Assembly: GCA_964549505.1 (NCBI GenBank)
Contig: CAZJVD010000004.1
Span: forward strand, 1-64,000
Direction: 5' to 3'
Source: CAZJVD01 sp964549505
GTDB taxonomy: Bacteria; Bdellovibrionota; UBA1018; CAZJVD01
DNA: 64,000 bases
Below the pieces are notes generated by a model, which saw only the letters and a program-made list of their open reading frames with translations, did not search any database and was not told the DNA's origin. A program made the translations under genes and the position numbers. The stretch's first letter is position 1. Each line of letters opens with the position of its first letter. Positions 52,942 to 61,756 of this stretch are shown piece by piece.

Positions 52942-53643
52942 ATGAAGACACGCTCCGATACATCCAAGGTCAGTACGCCCGTGATCGCGCCGTCGATCCT
53001 GTCAGCAGATTTCTCGAAACTTTCGGAGTCGATGCGCCCTCTCGAAGAGGCCGGAGCCGCGTGGTTTCATGTCGATGTGATGGATGGACATTTTGTTCCG
53101 AACATCACGATCGGTCCCGTTGTTGTGCACAGCCTTCGGGAGAAAACAAAAGCGCTTCTCGATTGCCATCTCATGGTGCAGAAGCCGGAGCGTTGGATCG
53201 AACCGTTTGTGGAAGCGGGGGCCGACCTGATCACGATTCATGTTGAGACCTCGAAATCACCGAAAGCACTCTTGCGAAAGATCCGCGACCTTGGTGTTCG
53301 TGCGGGGATCTCGCTCAATCCGGATACGCCGATCAAGTCCGTGCTGAATTTGCTTGGCGAGATCGACCTCGTGCTGGTGATGAGCGTTTTTCCAGGGTTC
53401 GGCGGACAAAAGTTCATGCCGAACGCGCTGAAGAAAGTGGAGACACTTCATAAGGCACGCAGTGATGGCGCACCGAAGCCGGGTTTTCAAAGTTTTCGTA
53501 TCGAAATCGACGGTGGGATCAATGCGGAGACGATTCAGTCAGCGCGTAAAGCCGGTGCCGACACGTTTGTAGCGGGTCATGCGATCTTCGGCCAGGCGAA
53601 CCCTGTCGATGCGTATCAGAAACTTTTGCGAAAGGTTTCGTAA
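52942..53643 (+). CDS. rpe: Ribulose-phosphate 3-epimerase
   Basis: A 233-residue TIM barrel. APSILSADFSKL, the metal residues in HVDVMDGHFVPN and LDCHLMVQKPE, SVFPGFGGQKF and IDGGINAETI are in order. It interconverts ribulose-5-P and xylulose-5-P. Last gene of the lptG-def-fmt-rpe run. The 60-bp gap to hutH shows no clear signal. Confidence 0.96.
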   Translation: MKTRSDTSKVSTPVIAPSILSADFSKLSESMRPLEEAGAAWFHVDVMDGHFVPNITIGPVVVHSLREKTKALLDCHLMVQKPERWIEPFVEAGADLITIHVETSKSPKALLRKIRDLGVRAGISLNPDTPIKSVLNLLGEIDLVLVMSVFPGFGGQKFMPNALKKVETLHKARSDGAPKPGFQSFRIEIDGGINAETIQSARKAGADTFVAGHAIFGQANPVDAYQKLLRKVS

Positions 53644-53703
53644 CGAAAGTAGACCCGTTAATAGACAACGGAACAGACGATTGCGACGACTGCGACGATT
53701 ATA

Positions 53704-55275
53704 ATGACACGTAAAAGAGCCTCATCAAAAACACGAACCGTAAAAACGCGAACCGTAAAAACACGAACTGTTTTTCTGGGTCTTTCCGACAACAAGCACG
53801 GCCTTTCGCTCGAGGGCGTTCGTGCCGTGGCGATCGGCGAAGCAAAAGTCGCTCTGCACCCGGGTGCGCTCAAAAGGATTATCGAGTCACGCAGTTTTCT
53901 GGAGGAGGAGGTTCGCGCCGAAAAGGTGATGTACGGCGTGAACACCGGCTTTGGCGTGCTCTCCAGCGTTCGTATCGCTCAGAAGGACATCGCCGAACTT
54001 CAGATGAACATTGTTCGTTCGCATGCGACCGGCGTGGGTCCGCTCGTGTCGGACACGGTCTCGCGCGCGATGCTTCTCCTGCGTGCGCAATCCCTAGCGC
54101 TGGGATTTTCCGGTGTACGTGTCGAGTTGATCGAACAGCTGATCGCGCTCATCAATCGTGGGGTTTGCCCGTGTATCCCGGAACAGGGATCCGTAGGAGC
54201 CAGTGGGGACCTTGCGCCGCTCGCGCATTTGGCACTCGTGCTCATCGGTGAAGGGCGTGCTCGTTACAAAGGCGAGATTCTTTCCGGTCGAGCGGCACTT
54301 CGAAAAATCGGCCTGAGGCCGTTGCGCTTGACGATGAAAGAAGGCCTTTCCTTGATCAACGGCACCCAGTTCATGACGGCGATCGGGACACTAGCGCTTC
54401 TGGATGCCGAACACCTCGCGGATTTTGCCGACGCGGCGAGTGCGATGAGTCTCGAAGCAGTGCGAGGCACAGCGGCCGCTTTTGATTCAAAGATTCAGGC
54501 TCTGCGGCCGCATCCAGGACAAGTCGCTGTCGCGCGGCACATGCGCGAGCTCTTGGGTCCGCGTCCGAGCGCGATCGCGAAGTCTCATGCCGACTGCGAT
54601 CGGGTACAAGATCCGTACAGCTTTCGTTGTATTCCGCAGGTTCACGGTGCGAGTCGTGATCTTTTGAGTTTCGCGCGATCCGTACTCGAACGAGAAGTGC
54701 GATCGGTGACCGATAATCCGCTGGTCTTTAGTCGAGAGCGCGAGATCTTAAGTGGCGGGAACTTTCACGGTGAGATTGTTGCGTTTGCGTGTGATGCACT
54801 TGCGATCGCGATGGCCGAGATCGCTAATATTTCCGAACAGCGCATACAGAAACTCATGAACCAGTCTATGAGTGGTCTGCCGACCTTTCTTACGAAAAAA
54901 GGTGGGTTGCACAGCGGTTTCATGATGGTTCAGGTGGCTGCTGCGAGCATTGTTTCGGAGAACAAGACGCTCTGTCATCCGGCGAGCGTGGATTCCATCC
55001 CAACGAATGTCGACAAGGAAGATCACGTGAGCATGGGCGCCTGGGCTGCGCGCAAAGCTGAGAAAGTCGTGACGAACGTGCGTAGGGTTCTGGCGATGGA
55101 ACTCATGGCAGCGGCACAGGGGATCGATCTTTTACGTCCGCTGAAAACCACGGACCGTCTCGAACAGATCCACCGCCGTCTTAGGAAAGAGGTCAAAGTT
55201 CTGAAAGACGATCGTGAACTCGCACCCGATCTCGAACGTATCGAGCGCATGATCGAAGCGCGAGTTTTTATTTAG
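53704..55275 (+). CDS. hutH: Histidine ammonia-lyase
   Basis: A 523-residue MIO enzyme. The cofactor tripeptide Ala166-Ser167-Gly168 is in VGASGDLAPLAH, and YGVNTGFG precedes it. DPYSFRCIPQVHG and NFHGE are active-site segments. It deaminates histidine to urocanate. The N-terminus carries an extra basic tail with KTRTV three times (residues 9-23), encoded by a 15-bp tandem repeat. The stop overlaps the convergent secreted-protein gene by 8 bp. hutI is downstream; hutU is not in the window. Confidence 0.95.
   Translation: MTRKRASSKTRTVKTRTVKTRTVFLGLSDNKHGLSLEGVRAVAIGEAKVALHPGALKRIIESRSFLEEEVRAEKVMYGVNTGFGVLSSVRIAQKDIAELQMNIVRSHATGVGPLVSDTVSRAMLLLRAQSLALGFSGVRVELIEQLIALINRGVCPCIPEQGSVGASGDLAPLAHLALVLIGEGRARYKGEILSGRAALRKIGLRPLRLTMKEGLSLINGTQFMTAIGTLALLDAEHLADFADAASAMSLEAVRGTAAAFDSKIQALRPHPGQVAVARHMRELLGPRPSAIAKSHADCDRVQDPYSFRCIPQVHGASRDLLSFARSVLEREVRSVTDNPLVFSREREILSGGNFHGEIVAFACDALAIAMAEIANISEQRIQKLMNQSMSGLPTFLTKKGGLHSGFMMVQVAAASIVSENKTLCHPASVDSIPTNVDKEDHVSMGAWAARKAEKVVTNVRRVLAMELMAAAQGIDLLRPLKTTDRLEQIHRRLRKEVKVLKDDRELAPDLERIERMIEARVFI
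53727..53771 (+). repeat. In-frame 15-bp tandem repeat at the start of hutH
   Basis: Three consecutive 15-base units of the form AAAAACRCGAACYGT at 53727-53741, 53742-53756 and 53757-53771. Each encodes KTRTV in frame, so copy number changes would only lengthen or shorten the basic tail. Units differ by one or two bases. Confidence 0.95.
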
Positions 55276-56011
55276 GTGGGACAGCCGTTTCCTTCCAAAC
55301 ACCGCCGATACAGTGGATTGGCAATGCAAGTAAACCCTTTGTCCCTTTAGCCGTCTCGGTTTTCAACGATCCTGATCCGAAAACGGCGTGGATCGGTCCG
55401 CTAGCCTCAACAAAGTGGACCTCAAGTTCTATAGGTTGTGGCGATCCGAGATCGAGCAGGTTGGGCACGCTTACTGTTGTATGCGGATTCAAAAGACGGT
55501 CTTCCTTCGTCAGGCCTTCAGCGATCAGGAACCCCGCCGTGCGCGCATCGTCGAGACTCTCGCCTGTCTCGCGATTCACGATTCGAATACCCCAGTCGAG
55601 CGTGATGGTTTGTTTCACGTTCATCTTTACGGCTAACGATGTCTCGCGTGGGATCAACACGGTTTCCACGCGAAGCTTGTTTGCGATCGCCATCGGGGAT
55701 TGAGATTCGAAATTGAAAACAGGATTTTTTTGACGATCAAGAAACTGTCCGCGGAGATACTCCCCGACCTGTTGTTCTGAATCGGGAAATAGGATCGTAC
55801 GAGTTTCTGCGTCATAGGCGACCTTCCAATGGTAGTCGAAACTGAGCTGTCCGAGGAGATTGTCCGATGTGCACCGAAAACTGAGCTCGGCAGCGATCGC
55901 CTTGTCAGTAGCCTTGTCAGTGGATGATACGACGGTCCGGTCTTGAGCCCAAGCGGCCGCTAGATTCAAACTTCCGAGACCCACCAACAACGAAAGTACT
56001 GTTCGCTTCAT
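55268..56011 (-). CDS. Secreted protein of unknown function (247 aa)
   Basis: A signal peptide ends near AAAWAQ (residue 23). The mature protein is beta-rich and carries two cysteines (FRCTSD and IHCIGG) that may form a disulfide linking the ends. A middle segment has VKMNVKQTITLDWGIRIVN. No family recognised. It ends 8 bp inside hutH on the other strand and follows the sulfatase gene by 39 bp, so it may be in its operon. Confidence 0.62.
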   Translation of the reverse strand: MKRTVLSLLVGLGSLNLAAAWAQDRTVVSSTDKATDKAIAAELSFRCTSDNLLGQLSFDYHWKVAYDAETRTILFPDSEQQVGEYLRGQFLDRQKNPVFNFESQSPMAIANKLRVETVLIPRETSLAVKMNVKQTITLDWGIRIVNRETGESLDDARTAGFLIAEGLTKEDRLLNPHTTVSVPNLLDLGSPQPIELEVHFVEASGPIHAVFGSGSLKTETAKGTKGLLALPIHCIGGVWKETAVPPK

Positions 56012-56050
56012 GCTCGGTCTATTAACAGTAACCGTTTAACTAGGCAACCC

Positions 56051-58090
56051 TTACTGCCGGGCGTTCGTCGCGGAGCCGTCAGGCTTTGCCTTCTTGAACC
56101 AATCGGCCCTGATCACAAGGGACGAAGCCTGCGCGAGGCTCTCGAAGAAACGAGTCTTCTCGGGGTCCTCTTTCGATCTCGGGAGGTCAGCGTCCATGAG
56201 TGGATCAAGGCCACCGCTTGTCTCCCAACAGCGCATCGAACCGTCGCGGATATCGGGATAACAGACCTCGCGCGCGGTCCGGTAAGCAACACCTGTTTCG
56301 ACACGTGTAAGAAACGGGGACCCACCGCCGCTCAGGATGTCATGTCCGAGCCACGTCACCCAGCCATGCAGACCTAAAACCGCAGCGATGGTTGGAGCGA
56401 TGTCGACTTGATGAACAACGTGGTGCCAGGCCCGTGGACGTGGAAGATTTTTTGTCAGAAAGAGCAGTGGGATTCGATAGCGGAGCTCGTGGACTTGAAC
56501 TTCGTTGAGATTGAGCGTCGAAGGAACGTTCACGCCATGATCGCCGAGTACGACCACGAGGGTGTCATCTCCGATCGGACTCGAAAACAGATCACGCACG
56601 AACTCCGACAGCGCTTGGTCGGCGTAATGAAACTTGGAAAGATAGCCCGTGTATTCGGGAGACGAGGCCGCCAAGGACGCGACTGACTCCGGAAGTTTCC
56701 CTTCGGGAATCGCGACGAACGGATGGTGCGTGCTGTAGGTGAGCAGATTAGCGTAGATCGGATGCCCTGAACGTGCGACTTCGATCATTTTTGATAACGT
56801 CTCACGCAAGAAAGGTCCGTCCTTAATCCCCTGTGCTGCGCCCTCGGGCTGAAGCCCACGACTGACATAGTATTCACGATCAAAGAACGTCTTGGTTCCG
56901 TGATGCGATTCGAAAGCTGCTGTGTTGTGGTAGTTGCGATCGAGCGAATGAAACCAAAGCGTTTCGTAACCAGCATTATCCAATAGTTCAGGCAAGCAAC
57001 GTACGCCCAACTCAGGATGTGTCATGTAAGGAGCCGGGCCGTCGAGTGTAGGAATCATTGAACAGACCGTGCTGAACTGTCCACGCGCCGTCATTCCAGC
57101 TATGCCGGCCGATGTGTACGCTTGAGTGAAAAGCATCCCGTGCCTTTTCGCGAGTTTTTTTAGGCCTGGAAAAATCTTTGGACCGAAATCGCTGTGCAAG
57201 AACTCAAGCGTTCGGAAACTCTCCACAAAAACGAGGACGACGTTCACCGGCTTATCGATCGGCAGACCTAAAACATGACGTAAGCGAGTCGTCACTGCGG
57301 GCTGTGGGTCAAGTCGATGCCAGAGTGGATGCTTCAGGTCTAATGTCGCATTTAGGTTTGTGGGAGAGTTCGTGCCCCAGCGTCGATAGTCGGCGAGCGT
57401 CTGATCTGGCCGCACGAGAGGTGACGGCCTTCGTGATTTCTTAAAATTTTCCCACCAGATGCGAAAAACTTGATTCGAAACGACCGAGACATCTTGATGT
57501 GTGGTTGCGGACCGCACCTGCACGACGAGCAGCAGAATTCCAGCCAGAAGTCCTGTGCCGAGAGCGCGCATGGCCGCTCGTGGTTGTTTCAGCTTTTTGG
57601 ATTCGGAACGTAAAAACAAAACAAGGAAAATCGATACAGCAAGACAAGCGAGACTGGCGAGCATGGGTTTTGTAAAGCTGAGCGATCCAACGGACTCGCG
57701 CGAGCCGAGAACATCGCCGATATAGTACTGAACAATCCACCAGTGCAGGCGACTCTCAAAGAAACGAAAGTAGGTCGCGTTGGCGTACGAACCACCCCAG
57801 ACCGCGAGGGTTGTAAGTACCCACGTGATCTTGATCGGCAGGCGAAAGACCCCGTAAAAGAGATACGACAGCACGACCGGAATCAGCGCCGCTGCGATGT
57901 CGAGCATCCAACCGCGGATAAGCCCCAGCTCGAAGGCCTGTTCCCATGGCAGTTTGAGATCGAGTGTGATCTGAGCGCGCAAACAGACGAGTGAGAGAAC
58001 GAACGCGAGCGTGGACCATAACCAACGGTTGGACGTGGGGAGTGTCGCTCGAATTCTCACGGTGCGACTGTAACGCTGTGGTCTTGGCAT
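56051..58090 (-). CDS. LTA-synthase-like membrane sulfatase/phosphoglycerol transferase
   Basis: A 679-residue protein with five membrane helices (first about 24-42, the rest between 62 and 220) and an extracytoplasmic alkaline-phosphatase-type domain from about 285. VVLVFVESFR is the metal-site strand, the threonine in AGMTARGQF is the probable nucleophile, and LTYSTHHPF and VVLGDHG supply further ligands. Relatives transfer phosphoglycerol or phosphoethanolamine to envelope glycans or lipids. The exact donor is unknown. Divergent from hutI across 65 bp. Confidence 0.85.
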   Translation of the reverse strand: MPRPQRYSRTVRIRATLPTSNRWLWSTLAFVLSLVCLRAQITLDLKLPWEQAFELGLIRGWMLDIAAALIPVVLSYLFYGVFRLPIKITWVLTTLAVWGGSYANATYFRFFESRLHWWIVQYYIGDVLGSRESVGSLSFTKPMLASLACLAVSIFLVLFLRSESKKLKQPRAAMRALGTGLLAGILLLVVQVRSATTHQDVSVVSNQVFRIWWENFKKSRRPSPLVRPDQTLADYRRWGTNSPTNLNATLDLKHPLWHRLDPQPAVTTRLRHVLGLPIDKPVNVVLVFVESFRTLEFLHSDFGPKIFPGLKKLAKRHGMLFTQAYTSAGIAGMTARGQFSTVCSMIPTLDGPAPYMTHPELGVRCLPELLDNAGYETLWFHSLDRNYHNTAAFESHHGTKTFFDREYYVSRGLQPEGAAQGIKDGPFLRETLSKMIEVARSGHPIYANLLTYSTHHPFVAIPEGKLPESVASLAASSPEYTGYLSKFHYADQALSEFVRDLFSSPIGDDTLVVVLGDHGVNVPSTLNLNEVQVHELRYRIPLLFLTKNLPRPRAWHHVVHQVDIAPTIAAVLGLHGWVTWLGHDILSGGGSPFLTRVETGVAYRTAREVCYPDIRDGSMRCWETSGGLDPLMDADLPRSKEDPEKTRFFESLAQASSLVIRADWFKKAKPDGSATNARQ

Positions 58091-58155
58091 CGCAACCTTG
58101 CGCTGCTGGGAGTGTGGCCTTGACGCCGAGGCCGTATGTACCTACTTTCGAAGGG

Positions 58156-59409
58156 ATGGCCGCAAAAAGGAAACCCCCCATTCGTGCGATAATCCACGCA
58201 AGCAAACTCTACACGGGCGCCGGGTTTCGCAAACGGGACGGCCGTCGCGTTCAGGACGCCGACCGTGGTGTGATTGACGACGGAGCACTCGTCTATGAAA
58301 AGGGCGGTAAGATTCTCTGGTGTGGGCGGACGAAGGACATTCCGTCCCGGTACGCTCGTGCGCCAAAGCAGAACCTGCGAAACCTTCAAGCCGTGACAGC
58401 CGGGTTTGTGGACTGCCACACCCATCTTGTTTTTGCGGGCGACCGTAGCGATGAGTTTGCGCGACGTTGTGGTGGCGAATCGTATGAGTCGATCGCGGCC
58501 AGCGGTGGTGGGATCCTCGCAACCGTTCGGGCGACCGAGGCCGCAAGTGAGAAGGATCTCCTCGCACTCGCATCGGCCCGTGTCCGCGAAGCCAGCGCGT
58601 GGGGAACGCGCGTTCTCGAAATCAAAAGTGGTTACGGCCTTGCGATGGACGTTGAACTGCGACTGCTCCGCGTGATGACTCGCCTGAAGAAAGCGCATCC
58701 TGAAATGACGTTTCATCGCACCTTTCTAGGGGCGCATGCGGTTCCGAAAGGCGTTTCGAAAACGGAGTATGTCGAGGAGATCCTTGAAAAAGTATTACCA
58801 GTCGTCGCTAAGGAAAAACTAGCCGACAGCTGCGATGTCTTTGTCGACAAAGGTTATTTTGATAGCGAAGACGCTCGAAAAATTCTGGGTGCGGCGAGAA
58901 AAAGAGGTCTGCATGCCCGCCTTCATGCCGATGAGCTTGGCAATACCGAGAGTACGGCGCTTGGAGTGGAGCTCGGTGCGCTTTCCGTCGATCATCTTCT
59001 CTGTGTTTCGGATCGATCGATTGAAGCATTGGCCGCGTCGAATACGGTCGGTGTTCTCTTGCCCGGGACCGCTTTTTATCTGAAAGCGGCATATGCTCCG
59101 GCTCGTAAACTCATCGACCGCGGTGCGTGTATCGCTTTAGCTACGGATTTCAATCCGGGTACCAGTATGACCCTTTCGCTGCCAGCGGTGATGACGATCG
59201 CTGCGCTTTACTGTCAGATGTCGCGCGCTGAGATTTTGGCCGCCGTCACATACAATGCGGCCAAAGCGCTCGGACTCGAAAAGAGTCATGGCACTTTGGA
59301 GCCCGGGTATGCGTCGGTGTTTACGGTACTTCCGTTCGCGACGTTCGAAGAGACGTATTACCGCTTTGCCTGGGCCCCGAAACTTACGGCGCCTTCAGCC
59401 AAGCGGTGA
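58156..59409 (+). CDS. hutI: Imidazolonepropionase
   Basis: A 417-residue amidohydrolase. The metal site FVDCHTHLVFAGDR, RCGGESYESIAASGGGI, HADELGNT, VDHLLC and ATDFNPGTS are HutI signatures. It opens imidazolone-5-propionate to formiminoglutamate, step 3 of histidine breakdown. The ATG at 58156 avoids overlap with the divergent sulfatase start. GAAGGG abuts it, too close for a good ribosome site. The 3' end overlaps the TlpA-like gene by 26 bp. Confidence 0.95.
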   Translation: MAAKRKPPIRAIIHASKLYTGAGFRKRDGRRVQDADRGVIDDGALVYEKGGKILWCGRTKDIPSRYARAPKQNLRNLQAVTAGFVDCHTHLVFAGDRSDEFARRCGGESYESIAASGGGILATVRATEAASEKDLLALASARVREASAWGTRVLEIKSGYGLAMDVELRLLRVMTRLKKAHPEMTFHRTFLGAHAVPKGVSKTEYVEEILEKVLPVVAKEKLADSCDVFVDKGYFDSEDARKILGAARKRGLHARLHADELGNTESTALGVELGALSVDHLLCVSDRSIEALAASNTVGVLLPGTAFYLKAAYAPARKLIDRGACIALATDFNPGTSMTLSLPAVMTIAALYCQMSRAEILAAVTYNAAKALGLEKSHGTLEPGYASVFTVLPFATFEETYYRFAWAPKLTAPSAKR

Positions 59410-59926
59410 GCTGTTCATGAACCGGCGGCGCGTCCCAGTCGCGCTCTCCCGGAAAAGCGAGCAGAAGTTTTCGTCCCGATCCTACGACTAAACTGAGAGG
59501 GATCCCGTGGACATCAAACATGTCGGAGATTTTCTGATCGGCGTCGACATAATGCTCAAAAGTGATGCCGAGCTTTTGTGCGACAGGCGGGACAACGGCC
59601 TGCGGATTTTCGTCCAGGTTGATGAGCACCAGCTCAAATCCACTGCCCTTAAACTGATTTCGTAAGCGAATTAACGAAGGCATCTCGACGATACAGGCCT
59701 CACACCACGTAGCCCAAAAGTTGATGAGTATCACTTTCGCGCCAATGCTCGAGAGTTTGCGTGCGGTTCCCCGAAAATCGACAAGATCCAAGTCAGGAAT
59801 AGGTGTACCAACCTCCAGCGCCGCATGCGGATGGCTTCCTTCACCGCCGCCCATACGTTTCAGAATCGTAAGCGCCGCCCAAGCCGCGAGAAGGATACCG
59901 ATAACGGGTAATAAGACCTTTTTCAT
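59384..59926 (-). CDS. TlpA/ResA-like membrane-anchored thioredoxin
   Basis: A 180-residue protein with an uncleaved N-terminal anchor (about 5-22) and an AhpC/TSA-type thioredoxin fold. The redox pair is C75 and C78 in WATWCEAC, and VHGIPLSLVV has the cis-proline. Such proteins reduce apocytochrome c or other periplasmic disulfides. The ATG at 59926 starts with the usual basic-hydrophobic anchor; a start at 59965 would add 13 residues. Confidence 0.87.
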   Translation of the reverse strand: MKKVLLPVIGILLAAWAALTILKRMGGGEGSHPHAALEVGTPIPDLDLVDFRGTARKLSSIGAKVILINFWATWCEACIVEMPSLIRLRNQFKGSGFELVLINLDENPQAVVPPVAQKLGITFEHYVDADQKISDMFDVHGIPLSLVVGSGRKLLLAFPGERDWDAPPVHEQLTAWLKAP

Positions 59927-59980
59927 TTGTGGTTTCAATATAGTGCGTATTCCTAAGAATATCATTTAGAATTGATAGAG

Positions 59981-60211
59981 ATGCTCCGGAGCGAGGCTGG
60001 CCAAGCGATTTTAGAGTACATCCTGATCCTTGGAATCGCTGTGAGTTTAGCGGTCACGTTGCACTCGGCGGTTCGTAAAAACGTCAATCGTTTCTGGCTC
60101 GAACTCAGCTGCGAGATTGCGGCCCCCTGTCCAACGTGTCGTGATAGCACGCAGAGTTTGAAGGCTGCCGAAATTCGTCTTGGAATTCCCGGTGCTTGCC
60201 GCGGGAACTAA
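59981..60211 (+). CDS. Flp/TadE-like small pilin (76 aa)
   Basis: The N-terminus SEAG/QAILEYILILGIAVSLAV has a Gly before a hydrophobic helix with Glu at +5 and Tyr at +6, the pattern of Flp-type (class IVb) prepilins. The mature part has four cysteines (SCEIAAPCPTC, GACRGN) that may form two disulfides. No tad or flp assembly gene is close, so it is an orphan here. The gap to the TlpA-like start is 54 bp. Confidence 0.6.
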   Translation: MLRSEAGQAILEYILILGIAVSLAVTLHSAVRKNVNRFWLELSCEIAAPCPTCRDSTQSLKAAEIRLGIPGACRGN

Positions 60212-60273
60212 ATTTAGTCCCCCTCTTGCCAACTTAAAAATGCGCTCGTAGATTGACCACCTCTAGGGGGCCC

Positions 60274-61179
60274 ATGACCGTTATCGTTTCACTGCTGTTC
60301 GCCTGGTCGACGTACGCAGCCGATTTCTGCATGCGTTTTCTCAAGGCACCACAGCCGGTCAAGGGTTACGCGATCGGTTCGTTCTTAGATTCGGACGGAT
60401 TGTCGATCGATATTCTGGGTGCGCGCGCTTCTGATAAGAAACTCGTTCGTATACAGCTTGCAAGTCAGTTGGACGGCAACGTTCCGGACATGCCGCTGAG
60501 GGATCGCACCGAAACTCATTCCGGTGCGGTTATTCACATGAACGGAACGGTTCGCGAGGCGCAGTTGACCGGTGCTCAGAAGGAAGTGCATCTAAGGGAC
60601 CGTGGTGCTCGTATCACTGGCGCTCGCTCGGTCCATCTTCCAAATCTCTTAGCAGTCGGTAGTTTCGAAGGCAGTCCGGTCCTGATCACGTCGTTCGAAT
60701 ATGGCGAGTCCCTTCGCGACCTTATTGATCGACGCGAGGAGCTCGATATCGTCATTTTCTTAGATCTTGCGCGCGAACTCATTCGGCTTAGAAATGAGAA
60801 GCGTTTGAGCCACCACGGCAATCTCTCTCCCGAAAATATTAGATTGCTTCAAAGAGGCGCGAGGGTCGTTCCGGTGATGTTCAACCCAGCTTCTTCGTCT
60901 GCAACCCTTGAAGGGGTAACGACGTGGACGAACCCGCATTATAATCCAAGCAGTCTACGAAACTCACGCGGCGATGCGGTTGCGTTGGCTCTCATTCTCA
61001 TCGAAAGCATATTGGGTGGTGTGCCCGACCTCGAGGAGCTATCCGATTTTGACTACTTCGCGGATGTGACCAACGAAGATCGGCGTAACCTGGGACGACT
61101 CATGGTGCAGGTCGTACTGGATCCTGAGACCACGCTCGAGCGGTTCGAGGAAGCCCTCATCACTTACCTGCGAAGTTGA
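60274..61179 (+). CDS. Predicted exported protein with a protein-kinase-like, apparently inactive domain
   Basis: A 301-residue protein with a predicted signal peptide (VIVSLLFAWSTYA, residues 3-15). From about residue 120 it follows the C-lobe order of eukaryotic-like kinases: LITSFEYGESLRDLI (hinge-like), HHGNLSPENIRLL at 170-182 (usual HRDxKPxN), VMFNP at 191-195 (usual DFG), TNPHYNP (usual xAPE region) and SRGDAVALALILIESILGG with D224. The catalytic Asp is Asn173 and the DFG Asp is lost, so it should be a pseudokinase. The ATG at 60274 follows AGGGGG. Neighbouring rlmE overlaps it by 20 bp on the other strand. Role unknown. Confidence 0.58.
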   Translation: MTVIVSLLFAWSTYAADFCMRFLKAPQPVKGYAIGSFLDSDGLSIDILGARASDKKLVRIQLASQLDGNVPDMPLRDRTETHSGAVIHMNGTVREAQLTGAQKEVHLRDRGARITGARSVHLPNLLAVGSFEGSPVLITSFEYGESLRDLIDRREELDIVIFLDLARELIRLRNEKRLSHHGNLSPENIRLLQRGARVVPVMFNPASSSATLEGVTTWTNPHYNPSSLRNSRGDAVALALILIESILGGVPDLEELSDFDYFADVTNEDRRNLGRLMVQVVLDPETTLERFEEALITYLRS

Positions 61180-61756
61180 GCGCGATAAAATAGATCTCTT
61201 TGCTTTCTTTACGCGTGCTTTCGGGACGCAAAATCTCGACTCGTTCGAAAGTTTTCTTAAGACGCATCTGGAAGTTCTTGAACTCCGCCCCATGAAAGAG
61301 TTTGCACACAAACGTTCCGTCTTTGCGCAGTGTCTTCTCAGCGACTTCGAGCGCTTTTTCACAGAGCTCCATCGACCGGGTCTGATCGGTAAACCGAATG
61401 CCTGTGGTTTTGGGAGCCATGTCGGACAAGACGAGATCGAATTCGGGTCGCAAACCCGACGGTTCTAAAACAACCGTCCAATCCGTTTCGAAAATATTGG
61501 CTTCTAGGCTCACCACATTCGGAAGTGTTACTGACAGAGGCTCAAGATCGATCGCGACCACGCGTCCTTTGGGACCGATCTTTTCTGATGCAAACTGTGT
61601 CCACGATCCCGGAGCAGCTCCTAGATCGAGAACGACCATGCCGGACCGCAGGACGCGAAAACGACGGTCTATCTCTTCGAGTTTGAAGACGCTTCGGGCA
61701 GCGTAATTTTCTTTTTTGGCTTTTCGATAATAGAAGTCTTTTTTGTTGTAGCCCAC
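61160..61756 (-). CDS. rlmE: 23S rRNA (uridine-2'-O-)-methyltransferase RlmE/FtsJ
   Basis: A 198-residue SAM methyltransferase. DLGAAPGSWTQ is the SAM loop. The tetrad K25 (RSVFK), D112 (SDMAPK), K152 (VCKLF) and E187 (SKEIY) is complete. RKAKKENYAARS is the RNA-binding N-terminus, which supports the GTG at 61756 as the real start. It methylates the A-loop uridine of 23S rRNA. Its start lies 88 bp inside the preceding same-strand gene. Confidence 0.95.
   Translation of the reverse strand: MGYNKKDFYYRKAKKENYAARSVFKLEEIDRRFRVLRSGMVVLDLGAAPGSWTQFASEKIGPKGRVVAIDLEPLSVTLPNVVSLEANIFETDWTVVLEPSGLRPEFDLVLSDMAPKTTGIRFTDQTRSMELCEKALEVAEKTLRKDGTFVCKLFHGAEFKNFQMRLKKTFERVEILRPESTRKESKEIYFIALNFAGK

Noticed and set aside
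53727..53771. CRISPR-like array
   Set aside because: Units are 15 bp, directly abutting with no spacers, and in frame with hutH.
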